In this document: positions 16,266 through 24,161 of the stretch, piece by piece | Numbering within the stretch: the stretch's first letter is position 1 | How the letters are laid out: each line of letters opens with the position of its first letter | DNA from: Mycobacterium fragae | GTDB lineage: Bacteria; Actinomycetota; Actinomycetes; Mycobacteriales; Mycobacteriaceae | Reading direction: 5' to 3' | DNA length: 64,000 nucleotides | NCBI RefSeq assembly: GCF_002102185.1 | Contig: NZ_LQOW01000028.1 | Location: forward strand, 248,001 to 312,000 | Notes under the pieces: model-generated | The model's input: the letters and a program-made list of their open reading frames with translations, nothing else | Database searches by the model: none | What the model was told of the DNA's origin: nothing | Made by a program: the position numbers and the translations under genes

Positions 16266-16305
16266 CGGACCGCAGTCCGGTTATAGCGGGTATGCCTGCT
16301 ATAAC
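16266..16305 (+). promoter_or_regulatory. Two back-to-back hairpins at the pirin start
   Basis: A short hairpin CGGAC/GTCCG (16266-16279) abuts a strong one: GTTATAGCGGG (16280-16290) pairs with CCTGCTATAAC (16295-16305), 11 pairs with one G-U, leaving a TATG loop that contains the proposed pirin ATG (16292-16294). It could be an RNA structure masking initiation or a DNA operator. No clear Shine-Dalgarno sequence lies upstream. Confidence 0.6.
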
Positions 16306-17278
16306 TGCAAACACCTTGGCTCTGCCGCGGGTGTCGCCGCCCGGCCCCGCCGACACCGAGCGCCCGGTCCGCTCGATCACGACCGGGCCGCGTGGCTTCG
16401 AGGGCGAGGGATTTCCCGTCGTCCGGGCGTTCGCCGGAGTCAGCGCCGCCGCGCTGGATCCGTTTGTGCACATGGACCAGATGGGTGAGGTGGAATACCA
16501 GCCCGGCGAGCCGCGAGGCACCGACTGGCATCCACACCGCGGGTTCGAAACGGTCACCTACATGATCGATGGCCAGTTCGCCCACCAGGATTCGCACGGC
16601 GGCGGTGGCCTCATCACCGACGGCGCCACCCAGTGGATGACGGCCGGCTCAGGCATCCTGCACATCGAAACGCCACCTGCCGAGCTGGTGGACAGCGGCG
16701 GCGTCTTCCACGGCGTCCAACTCTGGGTGAACCTGCCGAAGAAGGACAAGTTCGCCGCACCGCGATATCAGGCCATCGAGGGCGGCGACGTCAAGCTGCT
16801 CTCTTCCGACGACGGCGGCGCCCTGGTCCGCGTCATCGCCGGGGACATCGACGGTCACCGCGGGCCGGGCGTGACGCACACGCCGATCACGATGGTCCAC
16901 GCCACGATCGAGCCCGGCGCGCGGCTGAACCTCCCGTGGAACCGCAGCCACAACGCGTTGGTCTACGTGCTGTCCGGACGGGGAGCGGTCGGGCCCGTCG
17001 GGCACCCCATTCACCAGGGCCAGCTGGCGGTTCTCGGGCCCGGCGACCGGGTCACCGTGGCCGCCGAGCCATCACAGGAGTCGCGGCGTCCGGCGCTGGA
17101 GGTGCTCATCCTGGGTGGCGAGCCCATTCGGGAACCGGTATTCCACTACGGGCCGTTCGTGATGAACACCAAGGGCGAGTTGATCCAGGCGCTCGAGGAC
17201 TACCAGGCCGGCAAATTCGGCCATGTTCCACCTGATGCGCTGATGCCGCATAGGCACGGCCGGCGGCCTGAAATGTGA
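16292..17278 (+). CDS. Pirin-family protein
   Basis: A 328-residue bicupin of the pirin family; bacterial members have quercetinase or regulatory roles with an iron centre. Metal-binding cupin motif 1 is HPHRGFETVTYMIDG near residues 80-94 with a downstream HQDSHGG, and the second cupin follows around 215-300. Typical pirins start near RSITTGPRGFEGEGF (residue 27 here), so the first 26 residues may be an extension, and a later GTG near 16330 is an alternative start. The proposed ATG lies inside a hairpin loop. It is 45 bases downstream of dps. Confidence 0.85.
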   Translation: MPAITANTLALPRVSPPGPADTERPVRSITTGPRGFEGEGFPVVRAFAGVSAAALDPFVHMDQMGEVEYQPGEPRGTDWHPHRGFETVTYMIDGQFAHQDSHGGGGLITDGATQWMTAGSGILHIETPPAELVDSGGVFHGVQLWVNLPKKDKFAAPRYQAIEGGDVKLLSSDDGGALVRVIAGDIDGHRGPGVTHTPITMVHATIEPGARLNLPWNRSHNALVYVLSGRGAVGPVGHPIHQGQLAVLGPGDRVTVAAEPSQESRRPALEVLILGGEPIREPVFHYGPFVMNTKGELIQALEDYQAGKFGHVPPDALMPHRHGRRPEM

Positions 17279-17297
17279 CCTATGGCACAATTTATGG

Positions 17298-17921
17298 GTG
17301 CCGCATCCTGCTAGTCGGGGACCTGGGCGGCCCCCTGCAGCGAAGGCGGCCGAGACCCGTCGACGCATCTTGAGCGCCGCTCGCGAAGTGTTCAGCGAAC
17401 GCGGCTACGACGCAGCCACGTTTCAGGCGATCGCGATCCGGGCCGACCTGACGCGCCCCGCGATCAATCACTACTTCTCCAACAAGCGGGCGCTCTACTG
17501 GGAGGTGGTGCAGGAGACCAACAACGTGGTCGTCACCGCCAGCATCGAGCGTGCCCGGCGCGAGACGACGCTGCTGGATCGGCTGTCAGCGTTCATCGCG
17601 GCGGCGATTGCCGCCGACGCCGCAAACCGGCCGGCGGCCGCCTTTTTGATCACCGCAATGTTGGAGTCGCAGCGCAAGCCCGACCTGAGTCGTCCGGAAT
17701 CCGACCCGGTTCGCGGCACCCGGGATTTTGTGTCGTGGGCGATCAACGACGCGATCACCCGTGGCGAGCTGGCCGGCGACACCGACGCCGTGGCACTGAC
17801 CGAGACGCTTGTCGCCGTGCTGTTGGGAATCGGCTTCTACGCCGGTTTTGTCGGCAGCCGCCAGGAGCTCGAAACCGTCACCGACCAATTGCAGCGTTTG
17901 CTGGCCAGAAGCCTGCAGTGA
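17298..17921 (+). CDS. TetR-family regulator (Rv0144-like)
   Basis: A 207-residue TetR regulator. The DNA-binding head is RRRILSAAREVFSERGYDAA followed by FQAIAIRADLTRPAINHYFSNK (about residues 21-66). The start is GTG at 17298; the nearby ATG at 17294 is out of frame and stops at once. It lies 19 bases after pirin and immediately upstream of the methyltransferase gene that begins behind a 21-bp dyad, its likely operator. Position matches Rv0144. Confidence 0.86.
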   Translation: MPHPASRGPGRPPAAKAAETRRRILSAAREVFSERGYDAATFQAIAIRADLTRPAINHYFSNKRALYWEVVQETNNVVVTASIERARRETTLLDRLSAFIAAAIAADAANRPAAAFLITAMLESQRKPDLSRPESDPVRGTRDFVSWAINDAITRGELAGDTDAVALTETLVAVLLGIGFYAGFVGSRQELETVTDQLQRLLARSLQ

Positions 17922-17943
17922 TGTAGCGCACAGCACCATATAG

Positions 17944-17964
17944 GTTGCCTAACTATTAGGTAAC
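17944..17964. promoter_or_regulatory. Candidate TetR operator before first methyltransferase
   Basis: Arms GTTGCCTAA (17944-17952) and TTAGGTAAC (17956-17964) form a 9-bp inverted repeat with one mismatch around CTA. It ends directly at the ATG of 17965. Length and symmetry suit a TetR dimer, and the Rv0144-like TetR gene is immediately upstream. If it is an operator, the ATG at 17977 may be the true start. Confidence 0.6.
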
Positions 17965-18924
17965 ATGGTGCGCGCCATGACTGATCTGTACGAAGTTGAC
18001 TCGGTTCGAACCGAGGGCGACAGCTGGGAGATCACCGAAAGCGTCGGCGCCACCGCTTTGAGTGTCGCGGCGGCACGCGCCGTGGAGACCGCGACGGCTG
18101 ATCCACTGATCCGAGACGAATTCGCCCACCTGTTGGTGTCGTCGGCCGGGCCTGCGTGGGCGCAGCTGGCCAGCCCCGATCTGGACTGGATCGGCGAAGA
18201 CGAGCACGGACGACGAGCGCACCGGGTGGCCTGCGATTACCAGGCCGTGCGCACCCATTTCTTCGACGAGTATTTCCGGGAAGCGGCCGAGGCCGGCATT
18301 CGGCAAGTGGTGATCCTGGCCGCTGGGCTGGATTCGCGCGCCTACCGGTTGGACTGGCCGGCAGGCACCGCGGTTTACGAGATCGACCAGCCCAAAGTCC
18401 TGGAGTACAAGACCGGGACCCTCGAATCGGCCGGTGCGTCCCCGAAGGCGACGCGGCGCGCAGTGCCGGTGGACCTGCGTGACGACTGGGCCGCCGCGCT
18501 GACGGCCGCGGGTTTCGACCGCAGTCAGCCGACCGCCTGGCTGGCCGAGGGACTGCTGCCCTACCTGCCCGCCGAAGCTCAGGACCGGCTCTTCGCGATC
18601 CTCACCGCGCTGAGCGCGCCGGGCAGCCAGGTCGCCGTCGAGGCGTTCACCCTGGGTTCGGGCGACAACGAGCGGCGCCGGGCAGCGCGGCGCGCCCGCT
18701 GGGCGCGGATGCGTCGGGGCCTCGGCCTGGATATCAACGTCGAGATCCTGACCTACCGCGAAGCCGACCGCGCCGATGCCGCGTCGTTGCTGTCGGGCCA
18801 CGGCTGGCAGGTGCAGGCGGTGAACAACGTCGACGAAATGGCCCGGCATGGCCGGCCGATACCCGAAGACCTGGCCGACGAGGCCGTCAGCAGCGACCTG
18901 CTACGAGCGCGGCTCGTCCCCTGA
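17965..18924 (+). CDS. SAM-dependent methyltransferase 1 of 3 (Rv0145/Rv0146 family)
   Basis: A 319-residue member of the mycobacterial putative SAM methyltransferase family (LCM-like fold). Visible signatures are YQAVRTHFFDEYF near residues 92-104, the SAM motif VVILAAGLDSRAYRL near 114-128, YEIDQPKVLEYK and WLAEGLLPYLP. ATG at 17965 or 17977 can serve as start. It is the first of three tandem paralogues. Compared with the next two its C-terminal third is more diverged (arginine-rich RRRAARRARWARMRR). Substrates of this family are largely unknown. Confidence 0.85.
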   Translation: MVRAMTDLYEVDSVRTEGDSWEITESVGATALSVAAARAVETATADPLIRDEFAHLLVSSAGPAWAQLASPDLDWIGEDEHGRRAHRVACDYQAVRTHFFDEYFREAAEAGIRQVVILAAGLDSRAYRLDWPAGTAVYEIDQPKVLEYKTGTLESAGASPKATRRAVPVDLRDDWAAALTAAGFDRSQPTAWLAEGLLPYLPAEAQDRLFAILTALSAPGSQVAVEAFTLGSGDNERRRAARRARWARMRRGLGLDINVEILTYREADRADAASLLSGHGWQVQAVNNVDEMARHGRPIPEDLADEAVSSDLLRARLVP

Positions 18925-18945
18925 TCAACCCGAAAGGGCTAGCAC

Positions 18946-19884
18946 ATGAGCACACTGCGCACCCACGACGACACTTGGGACATCGCCACGAGTGTCGGTA
19001 CCACCGCGGTGATGGTCGCCGCGGCCCGAGCCATCGAAACCGACAGCCCAAGCCCGCTGATCCGCGACCCCTACGCGAGGCTGCTGGTGACCGAGGCCGG
19101 CACCGGCGTGTGGGAGACCATGCTCGACGACGCCATGGTCGCCAAGGTCGAGTCCTTCGACCCGGAAACCGCCGCGGTATTCCACCACATGCGCGGCTAC
19201 CAGGCGGTGCGGACACATTTCTTCGACGCGTATTTCGCCGATGCAGTGGCCGCCGGGATCCGGCAGGTGGTGATCCTGGCATCCGGTCTCGACTCGCGCG
19301 CCTACCGGCTGGGCTGGCCCGCCGGGACCACGGTGTACGAGATCGACCAGCCCAAGGTGCTCGCGTACAAGTCCGCGACCTTGGCGGCCCACGACGTGAC
19401 GCCGTCGGCCGACCGGCGCGAGGTGCCGATCGACCTGCGCCAGGACTGGCCGGCCGCGCTGTGCGCCGAGGGATTCGACCACACGGCGCCGACGGCATGG
19501 CTGGCCGAGGGGTTGCTGATGTATCTGCCGGCCGACGGCCAGGACCGGCTTTTCGCGCAGATCACCGAGTTGAGCGCGCCGGGTAGCCGCATCGCGGTGG
19601 AAACCGCGGCGAGCCATGCCGACGAGCGACGTCAGGAGATGCGGGATCGATTCCAGCGCGTGGCCGATGAGCTCGGCTTCGAGCGGACCGTCGACGTGCA
19701 GGACCTGATCTACCACGACGAGGACCGCGCGGCCGTCGCCGATTGGCTGAGCGAGCACGGTTGGCGGGCGACGGCGCAGAATTCCGGCGACGAGATGCGG
19801 CGGCTTGGCCGCTGGGTCGAGGGTGTGCCGATGGCCGACGACAAGGACGCGTTCGCCCAATTCGTCACCGCGGAGCGCTCATGA
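18946..19884 (+). CDS. SAM-dependent methyltransferase 2 of 3
   Basis: A 312-residue paralogue of the preceding gene, beginning MSTLRTHDDTWDIATSVGTT. It carries the same YQAVRTHFFDAYF, VVILASGLDSRAYRL, YEIDQPKVLAYK and WLAEGLLMYLP signatures. It starts 21 bases after gene 1 with GAAAGG upstream, and its stop overlaps the ATG of gene 3 (ATGA), so all three are in one transcript. The copy most like Rv0146 by context. The function remains O- or carboxyl-methylation of an unknown acceptor. Confidence 0.86.
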   Translation: MSTLRTHDDTWDIATSVGTTAVMVAAARAIETDSPSPLIRDPYARLLVTEAGTGVWETMLDDAMVAKVESFDPETAAVFHHMRGYQAVRTHFFDAYFADAVAAGIRQVVILASGLDSRAYRLGWPAGTTVYEIDQPKVLAYKSATLAAHDVTPSADRREVPIDLRQDWPAALCAEGFDHTAPTAWLAEGLLMYLPADGQDRLFAQITELSAPGSRIAVETAASHADERRQEMRDRFQRVADELGFERTVDVQDLIYHDEDRAAVADWLSEHGWRATAQNSGDEMRRLGRWVEGVPMADDKDAFAQFVTAERS

Positions 19885-20807
19885 GCACCGCTCGTACCGA
19901 GGGCGACACCTGGGACATCGCCACCAGTGTCGGCGCGACTGCCGTCATGGTGGCCTCCGCGCGCGCGGCCGAGACGGCCGGCGAGCAGCCGCTGATCCGC
20001 GACGAGTTCGCGCAGATCCTGATCGACGGCCCGGAATTGGCCGAATTGGTCGCCAAGATGTCGACGACGTACACCGCCGATCCCGAGCTGGTGGCCCTGC
20101 ATCAGCACATGATCAACTACCAGGCCGCGCGCACGCACTTCTTCGATGCCTACTTCACCGCGGCGGCCGCCGCCGGCATCCGTCAGCACGTCATCCTGGC
20201 CGCCGGGCTGGACTCGCGGGCATATCGGCTGGACTGGCCGGCCGGGACGGTCGTCTACGAGGTCGACCAGCCCAAGGTGCTGGAGTACAAGGCCGCGACG
20301 TTGGCTGCTCACGGCGCGCGGCCATCGGCCGAGCGCCGTGAGGTGCCGGCCGACCTGCGATATGACTGGCCGAAAACCTTGCGCGACAACGGATTCGATC
20401 CCGCAAAACGCACCGCGTGGCTCGCCGAGGGGCTGTTGATGTTCCTGCCGGGAGAGGCCGAGGAACGGCTGTTCGCCGATATCGACGCGCTCAGCGCGCC
20501 GGGCAGCCGGGCCTGCATCGAGGATTTCCGCTTCGACGACGCGGCTCGCGAAGCGTACGCGCAGCGCCGCGTGAAGACCGAGGAGCTGCGGCAGCGGCTC
20601 GGCGACGAGAACGTCTTCGACCCCGGCGACCTGTGGTACACGGATGACGAGCGCCGCGATCCGGCGGCCTGGTTCAAGGCGCGCCAGTGGCGCGTCGAGT
20701 CGCGGACCGGCCGTGATTACCTGACTCAGGTCGGTCGTTCGCTGCCGGAGCAACCCAATATTGCGGCGACGTTCACCGCTGTTTTCGTCTCTGCCGAGAA
20801 GCCGTAG
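19881..20807 (+). CDS. SAM-dependent methyltransferase 3 of 3
   Basis: A 308-residue paralogue, beginning MSTARTEGDTWDIATSVGAT, with YQAARTHFFDAYF, VILAAGLDSRAYRL, YEVDQPKVLEYK and WLAEGLLMFLP. It overlaps gene 2 by four bases. Its N-terminal half is very close to gene 2, while the C-terminal substrate-side region differs, a pattern of duplication followed by specialisation. It ends 77 bases before the aldehyde dehydrogenase start. Confidence 0.86.
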   Translation: MSTARTEGDTWDIATSVGATAVMVASARAAETAGEQPLIRDEFAQILIDGPELAELVAKMSTTYTADPELVALHQHMINYQAARTHFFDAYFTAAAAAGIRQHVILAAGLDSRAYRLDWPAGTVVYEVDQPKVLEYKAATLAAHGARPSAERREVPADLRYDWPKTLRDNGFDPAKRTAWLAEGLLMFLPGEAEERLFADIDALSAPGSRACIEDFRFDDAAREAYAQRRVKTEELRQRLGDENVFDPGDLWYTDDERRDPAAWFKARQWRVESRTGRDYLTQVGRSLPEQPNIAATFTAVFVSAEKP

Positions 20808-20884
20808 CGGCTTCCCAGGCCGCCTGTTGCCCAACCGGGTGGTTGATTAGGATTGGGGCTTCCACCGGTCAGGAAGGGAAGCCC

Positions 20885-22300
20885 ATGACCACCGAAGCCA
20901 CAGCAAACACCACCTCCGACGCCGCGGCCCAGTCGGACATCCCGAAAATCGTCGCCCACCTGCGCGAGACGTTCTCGACCGGCAGAACCCGGAGTGTCGA
21001 ATGGCGGCGAGCGCAGCTGCGCGCCATCGAAAGAATGATGGTCGAGAACGAGGCGGCGATCGCCGACGCGCTGGCAAAGGATCTGGACCGCAAGCCGTTC
21101 GAAGCGTGGTTGGCCGACGCCGCGGGCACCGCCAACGAGGCTCGGTATGCCGCCAAACACGTCAAGAAGTGGATGCGCCGCAAATACCGCTTGCTCGAGG
21201 CCGCGCAGCTGCCCGGCCGTGGCTGGATCGAGTACGAGCCCTACGGCACCGTGCTGATCATCGGCGCCTGGAACTACCCGTTCTACCTGACGCTTGGTCC
21301 CGCGGTCGGGGCAATCGCCGCCGGAAATGCGGTGGTGCTCAAGCCATCCGAGATTGCCCCGGCGTCGTCGGCGGTGATGGCCGATTTGGTGCCGCGCTAC
21401 CTGGACCGTGATGCGATCGCGGTGGTGGAGGGTGACGGCATGGTCAGCCAGGAGCTGATCGCGCAGGGCTTCGACCGGGTGCTGTTCACCGGCGGCACCG
21501 AGATCGGCCGCAAGGTTTACGAGGGCGCGGCACCACACTTGACGCCGGTCACCCTCGAGCTCGGCGGCAAGAGCCCGGTGATCGTGGCGGAGGATGCCGA
21601 CGTCGAGGTCGCAGCCAAGCGGATCGCCTGGATCAAACTGCTCAACGCCGGCCAGACCTGCGTGGCACCCGACTATGTGCTGGCCGACGCGAAGATTCGC
21701 GACGAGCTCGTCGACAAGATCGGCGAGGCCATCACTAAGTTCCGGTCCGATGACGAGCGGGCCGGGATGCGCATCGTCAACCAGCGCCAGTTCGATCGGC
21801 TGAAAGACTATCTGGCCAAGACCAAGGGCACGGTCGCGCTCGGTGGCAACTCCGACGCGTCGGCGCTGCGCATGGAGCCGACCGTGGTCGTCGACCCCGA
21901 TCCGGACGAGCCGTTGATGAGCAACGAGATCTTCGGCCCGATCCTGCCGGTGATTTCGGTCCAATCCATCGACGAGGCAATACGTTTCGTCAACTCACGG
22001 CCCAAGCCGCTGTCGGCGTACCTGTTCACCAAGACACGCGCGGTGCGTGAACGGGTGATCAAAGAGGTGCCCGCGGGAGGCATGCTGGTCAACCACCTCG
22101 CGTTCCAGGTTTCGACTGCCAAGCTGCCGTTCGGAGGAGTCGGCTCGTCAGGGATGGGCGCCTACCACGGCCGCTTTGGTTTCGAGGAGTTCAGCCACCG
22201 CAAGTCAGTGTTGACCAAGCCCACCCGACCCGACTTATCGAAGTTCATCTACCCGCCGTATACAGAGAAGGCGCAGAAGTTGGCCCGCCGGCTGTTCTGA
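20885..22300 (+). CDS. Aldehyde dehydrogenase (Rv0147-like, class 3 type)
   Basis: A 471-residue NAD(P)-dependent aldehyde dehydrogenase. The catalytic cysteine is in NAGQTCVAPDY near residue 258, the general-base glutamate in TLELGGKSP near 221, and cofactor-binding GAWNYPF and FTGGTEIG are conserved. The short N-terminus and length resemble class 3 fatty aldehyde dehydrogenases. ATG at 20885 follows AGGAAGGGAAG, a strong ribosome-binding site, and is preferred over an ATG 14 codons upstream. The following SDR and quinone reductase are in the same direction, matching Rv0147-Rv0148-Rv0149. Confidence 0.92.
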   Translation: MTTEATANTTSDAAAQSDIPKIVAHLRETFSTGRTRSVEWRRAQLRAIERMMVENEAAIADALAKDLDRKPFEAWLADAAGTANEARYAAKHVKKWMRRKYRLLEAAQLPGRGWIEYEPYGTVLIIGAWNYPFYLTLGPAVGAIAAGNAVVLKPSEIAPASSAVMADLVPRYLDRDAIAVVEGDGMVSQELIAQGFDRVLFTGGTEIGRKVYEGAAPHLTPVTLELGGKSPVIVAEDADVEVAAKRIAWIKLLNAGQTCVAPDYVLADAKIRDELVDKIGEAITKFRSDDERAGMRIVNQRQFDRLKDYLAKTKGTVALGGNSDASALRMEPTVVVDPDPDEPLMSNEIFGPILPVISVQSIDEAIRFVNSRPKPLSAYLFTKTRAVRERVIKEVPAGGMLVNHLAFQVSTAKLPFGGVGSSGMGAYHGRFGFEEFSHRKSVLTKPTRPDLSKFIYPPYTEKAQKLARRLF

Positions 22301-22318
22301 CACCCAGAAAGGAAATTC

Positions 22319-23182
22319 ATGCCTGGAGTACAGGATCGTGTCATCGTCGTCACCGGTGCCGGTGGGGGATTGGGCCGCGAGTATGCCCTGACCCTCGCCC
22401 GGGAAGGTGCCAGCGTCGTCGTCAACGACCTAGGTGGAGCCCGCGACGGTACCGGCGCCGGCCATTCGATGGCCGACCAGGTGGTCAACGAGATCAAGGA
22501 TGCCGGCGGGCGCGCGGTCGCCAACTACGACAGCGTGGCTGAGGCCGAGGGCGCCGAGAACATCATCAAGACGGCCCTCGACGAGTTCGGCAAGGTCGAC
22601 GGCGTGGTGAGCAACGCCGGGATCCTGCGCGACGGCACCTTCCACAAGATGAGCTTCGAGAACTGGGACGCCGTGCTGAAGGTGCATCTCTACGGCGGCT
22701 ACAACGTCGTCCGCGCTGCCTGGCCGCACTTCCGTGAGCAGAGCTTCGGGCGGGTGGTTGTGGCCACTTCGACCAGCGGGCTGTTCGGCAACTTCGGCCA
22801 GGCCAACTACGGTGCGGCGAAGCTGGGCCTGGTCGGCATGATCAACACGTTGGCCCAGGAGGGCGCCAAGTACAACATCAAGACCAACGCGCTCGCACCG
22901 ATCGCGGCCACCCGGATGACCGAGGACATCCTGCCGCCCGAGGTGCTGAAAAACCTGACCCCGGACTTCGTGGCGCCGGTCGTCGCCTACCTGTGCACCG
23001 AGGAGGTGCCCGACACCGGTTCGGTCTTCATCGTCGGCGGCGGCAAGGTGCAGCGCACCGCGCTTTTCCAGAACGAGGGAGTCACCTTCAGCAAGCCGCC
23101 GTCGGTGGACGAGGTGGCTGCGCACTGGGCAGAGATCGACGACTTGTCCGCCGCGAAACAGGCCAGCTTCTCGGTGCGGTGA
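22319..23182 (+). CDS. Short-chain dehydrogenase, MFE-2/17beta-HSD4 type (Rv0148-like)
   Basis: A 287-residue SDR. Cofactor motif TGAGGGLG is at residues 12-19, NAG in VVSNAGILRD, and the catalytic tyrosine and lysine in YGAAK near 160-164. The insert NDLGGARDGTGAGHS is characteristic of the dehydrogenase domain of peroxisomal multifunctional enzyme 2, which oxidises 3-hydroxyacyl-CoA, including branched or sterol side chains. AAAGGA precedes the ATG. It is 18 bases after the aldehyde dehydrogenase gene. Position matches Rv0148. Confidence 0.9.
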   Translation: MPGVQDRVIVVTGAGGGLGREYALTLAREGASVVVNDLGGARDGTGAGHSMADQVVNEIKDAGGRAVANYDSVAEAEGAENIIKTALDEFGKVDGVVSNAGILRDGTFHKMSFENWDAVLKVHLYGGYNVVRAAWPHFREQSFGRVVVATSTSGLFGNFGQANYGAAKLGLVGMINTLAQEGAKYNIKTNALAPIAATRMTEDILPPEVLKNLTPDFVAPVVAYLCTEEVPDTGSVFIVGGGKVQRTALFQNEGVTFSKPPSVDEVAAHWAEIDDLSAAKQASFSVR

Positions 23183-23192
23183 CCGCCGGCCC

Positions 23193-24161
23193 ATGAAAGC
23201 CTGTGTGGTACAAGAACTCACAGGCCCGTCCGGTCTCGTCTACACCGACGTCGACGATGTCACCGGCGGCGAGGACACCGTGGTCATCGACGTCCGCGCC
23301 GCCGGGGTGTGCTTTCCGGACCTGCTGCTGAGCAAGGGCGAGTATCAGCTCAAGCTGCCACCGCCGTTCATCCCGGGGATGGAAGCCGCCGGCGTGGTGC
23401 GCTCCGCGCCGGAAGAGTCGGAATTCAAAGTGGGTGACCGGGTCTCGGCGTTCGGTGTGCTGGGCGGCTTCGCCGAACAAGTCATCGCGCCGGTGACGAA
23501 CGTGACCCCCAGCCCCGCCGAGCTCGACGACGCCGAGGCGGTGTCGCTGCTGGTGAACTACAACACCATGTACTTCGCGCTGGCCCGCCGGGCGGCCATG
23601 CGCCCGGGCGACACCGTGCTGGTGCTTGGGTCAGCGGGCGGCGTGGGCACCGCAGCGATCCAGGTGGCCAGGGCGATGGGCGCCGGCATGGTCATCGCGA
23701 TGGTGCACCGCACGGGCGCAACGGAATTCGTCGAGTCGCTGGGCGCCGACGTGGTGTTGCCGTTGACCGACGGCTGGGCTCAGCGGGTGCGTGACCACAC
23801 CGACGGCCGGGGCGTGGACATCGTGGTCGACCCCGTCGGCGGGCCGGCTTTCGACGACGCCATTCGGGTGCTTGCGATCGACGGCAAGCTGCTGGTGATT
23901 GGATTCGCCGCGGGCGGCATCCCGACCGTCAAGGTCAACCGGCTGCTGTTGCGCAACATCAGCGTGGTCGGGGTGGCCTGGGGCGAGTACCTGAGCAAGG
24001 TCCCCGGGTCGGCGGCGCTGTTCGCGTGGGGGCTGGCGCAGCTGGTGTCGTTGGGGCTGAAACCGCCACCGCCGCAGCGTTATCCGCTCTCGGAGGGCCG
24101 CACCGCGCTGCAGGCCCTGGCCGACGGCGGGGTGCTGGGCAAGGTCGTCCTGGAACCCTAG
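23193..24161 (+). CDS. Zn-independent NADPH:quinone oxidoreductase (Rv0149-like)
   Basis: A 322-residue MDR-family quinone reductase/enoyl reductase. The cofactor motif VLVLGSAGGVGTAAIQVARAMG is near residues 143-164, and GRGVDIVVDPVGG follows. The structural-zinc cysteine cluster of alcohol dehydrogenases is absent, as expected for this subfamily. ATG at 23193 is 10 bases after the SDR stop, so it is the third gene of the Rv0147-0149 operon. Its stop overlaps the stop of the convergent sigma factor gene. Confidence 0.9.
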   Translation: MKACVVQELTGPSGLVYTDVDDVTGGEDTVVIDVRAAGVCFPDLLLSKGEYQLKLPPPFIPGMEAAGVVRSAPEESEFKVGDRVSAFGVLGGFAEQVIAPVTNVTPSPAELDDAEAVSLLVNYNTMYFALARRAAMRPGDTVLVLGSAGGVGTAAIQVARAMGAGMVIAMVHRTGATEFVESLGADVVLPLTDGWAQRVRDHTDGRGVDIVVDPVGGPAFDDAIRVLAIDGKLLVIGFAAGGIPTVKVNRLLLRNISVVGVAWGEYLSKVPGSAALFAWGLAQLVSLGLKPPPPQRYPLSEGRTALQALADGGVLGKVVLEP

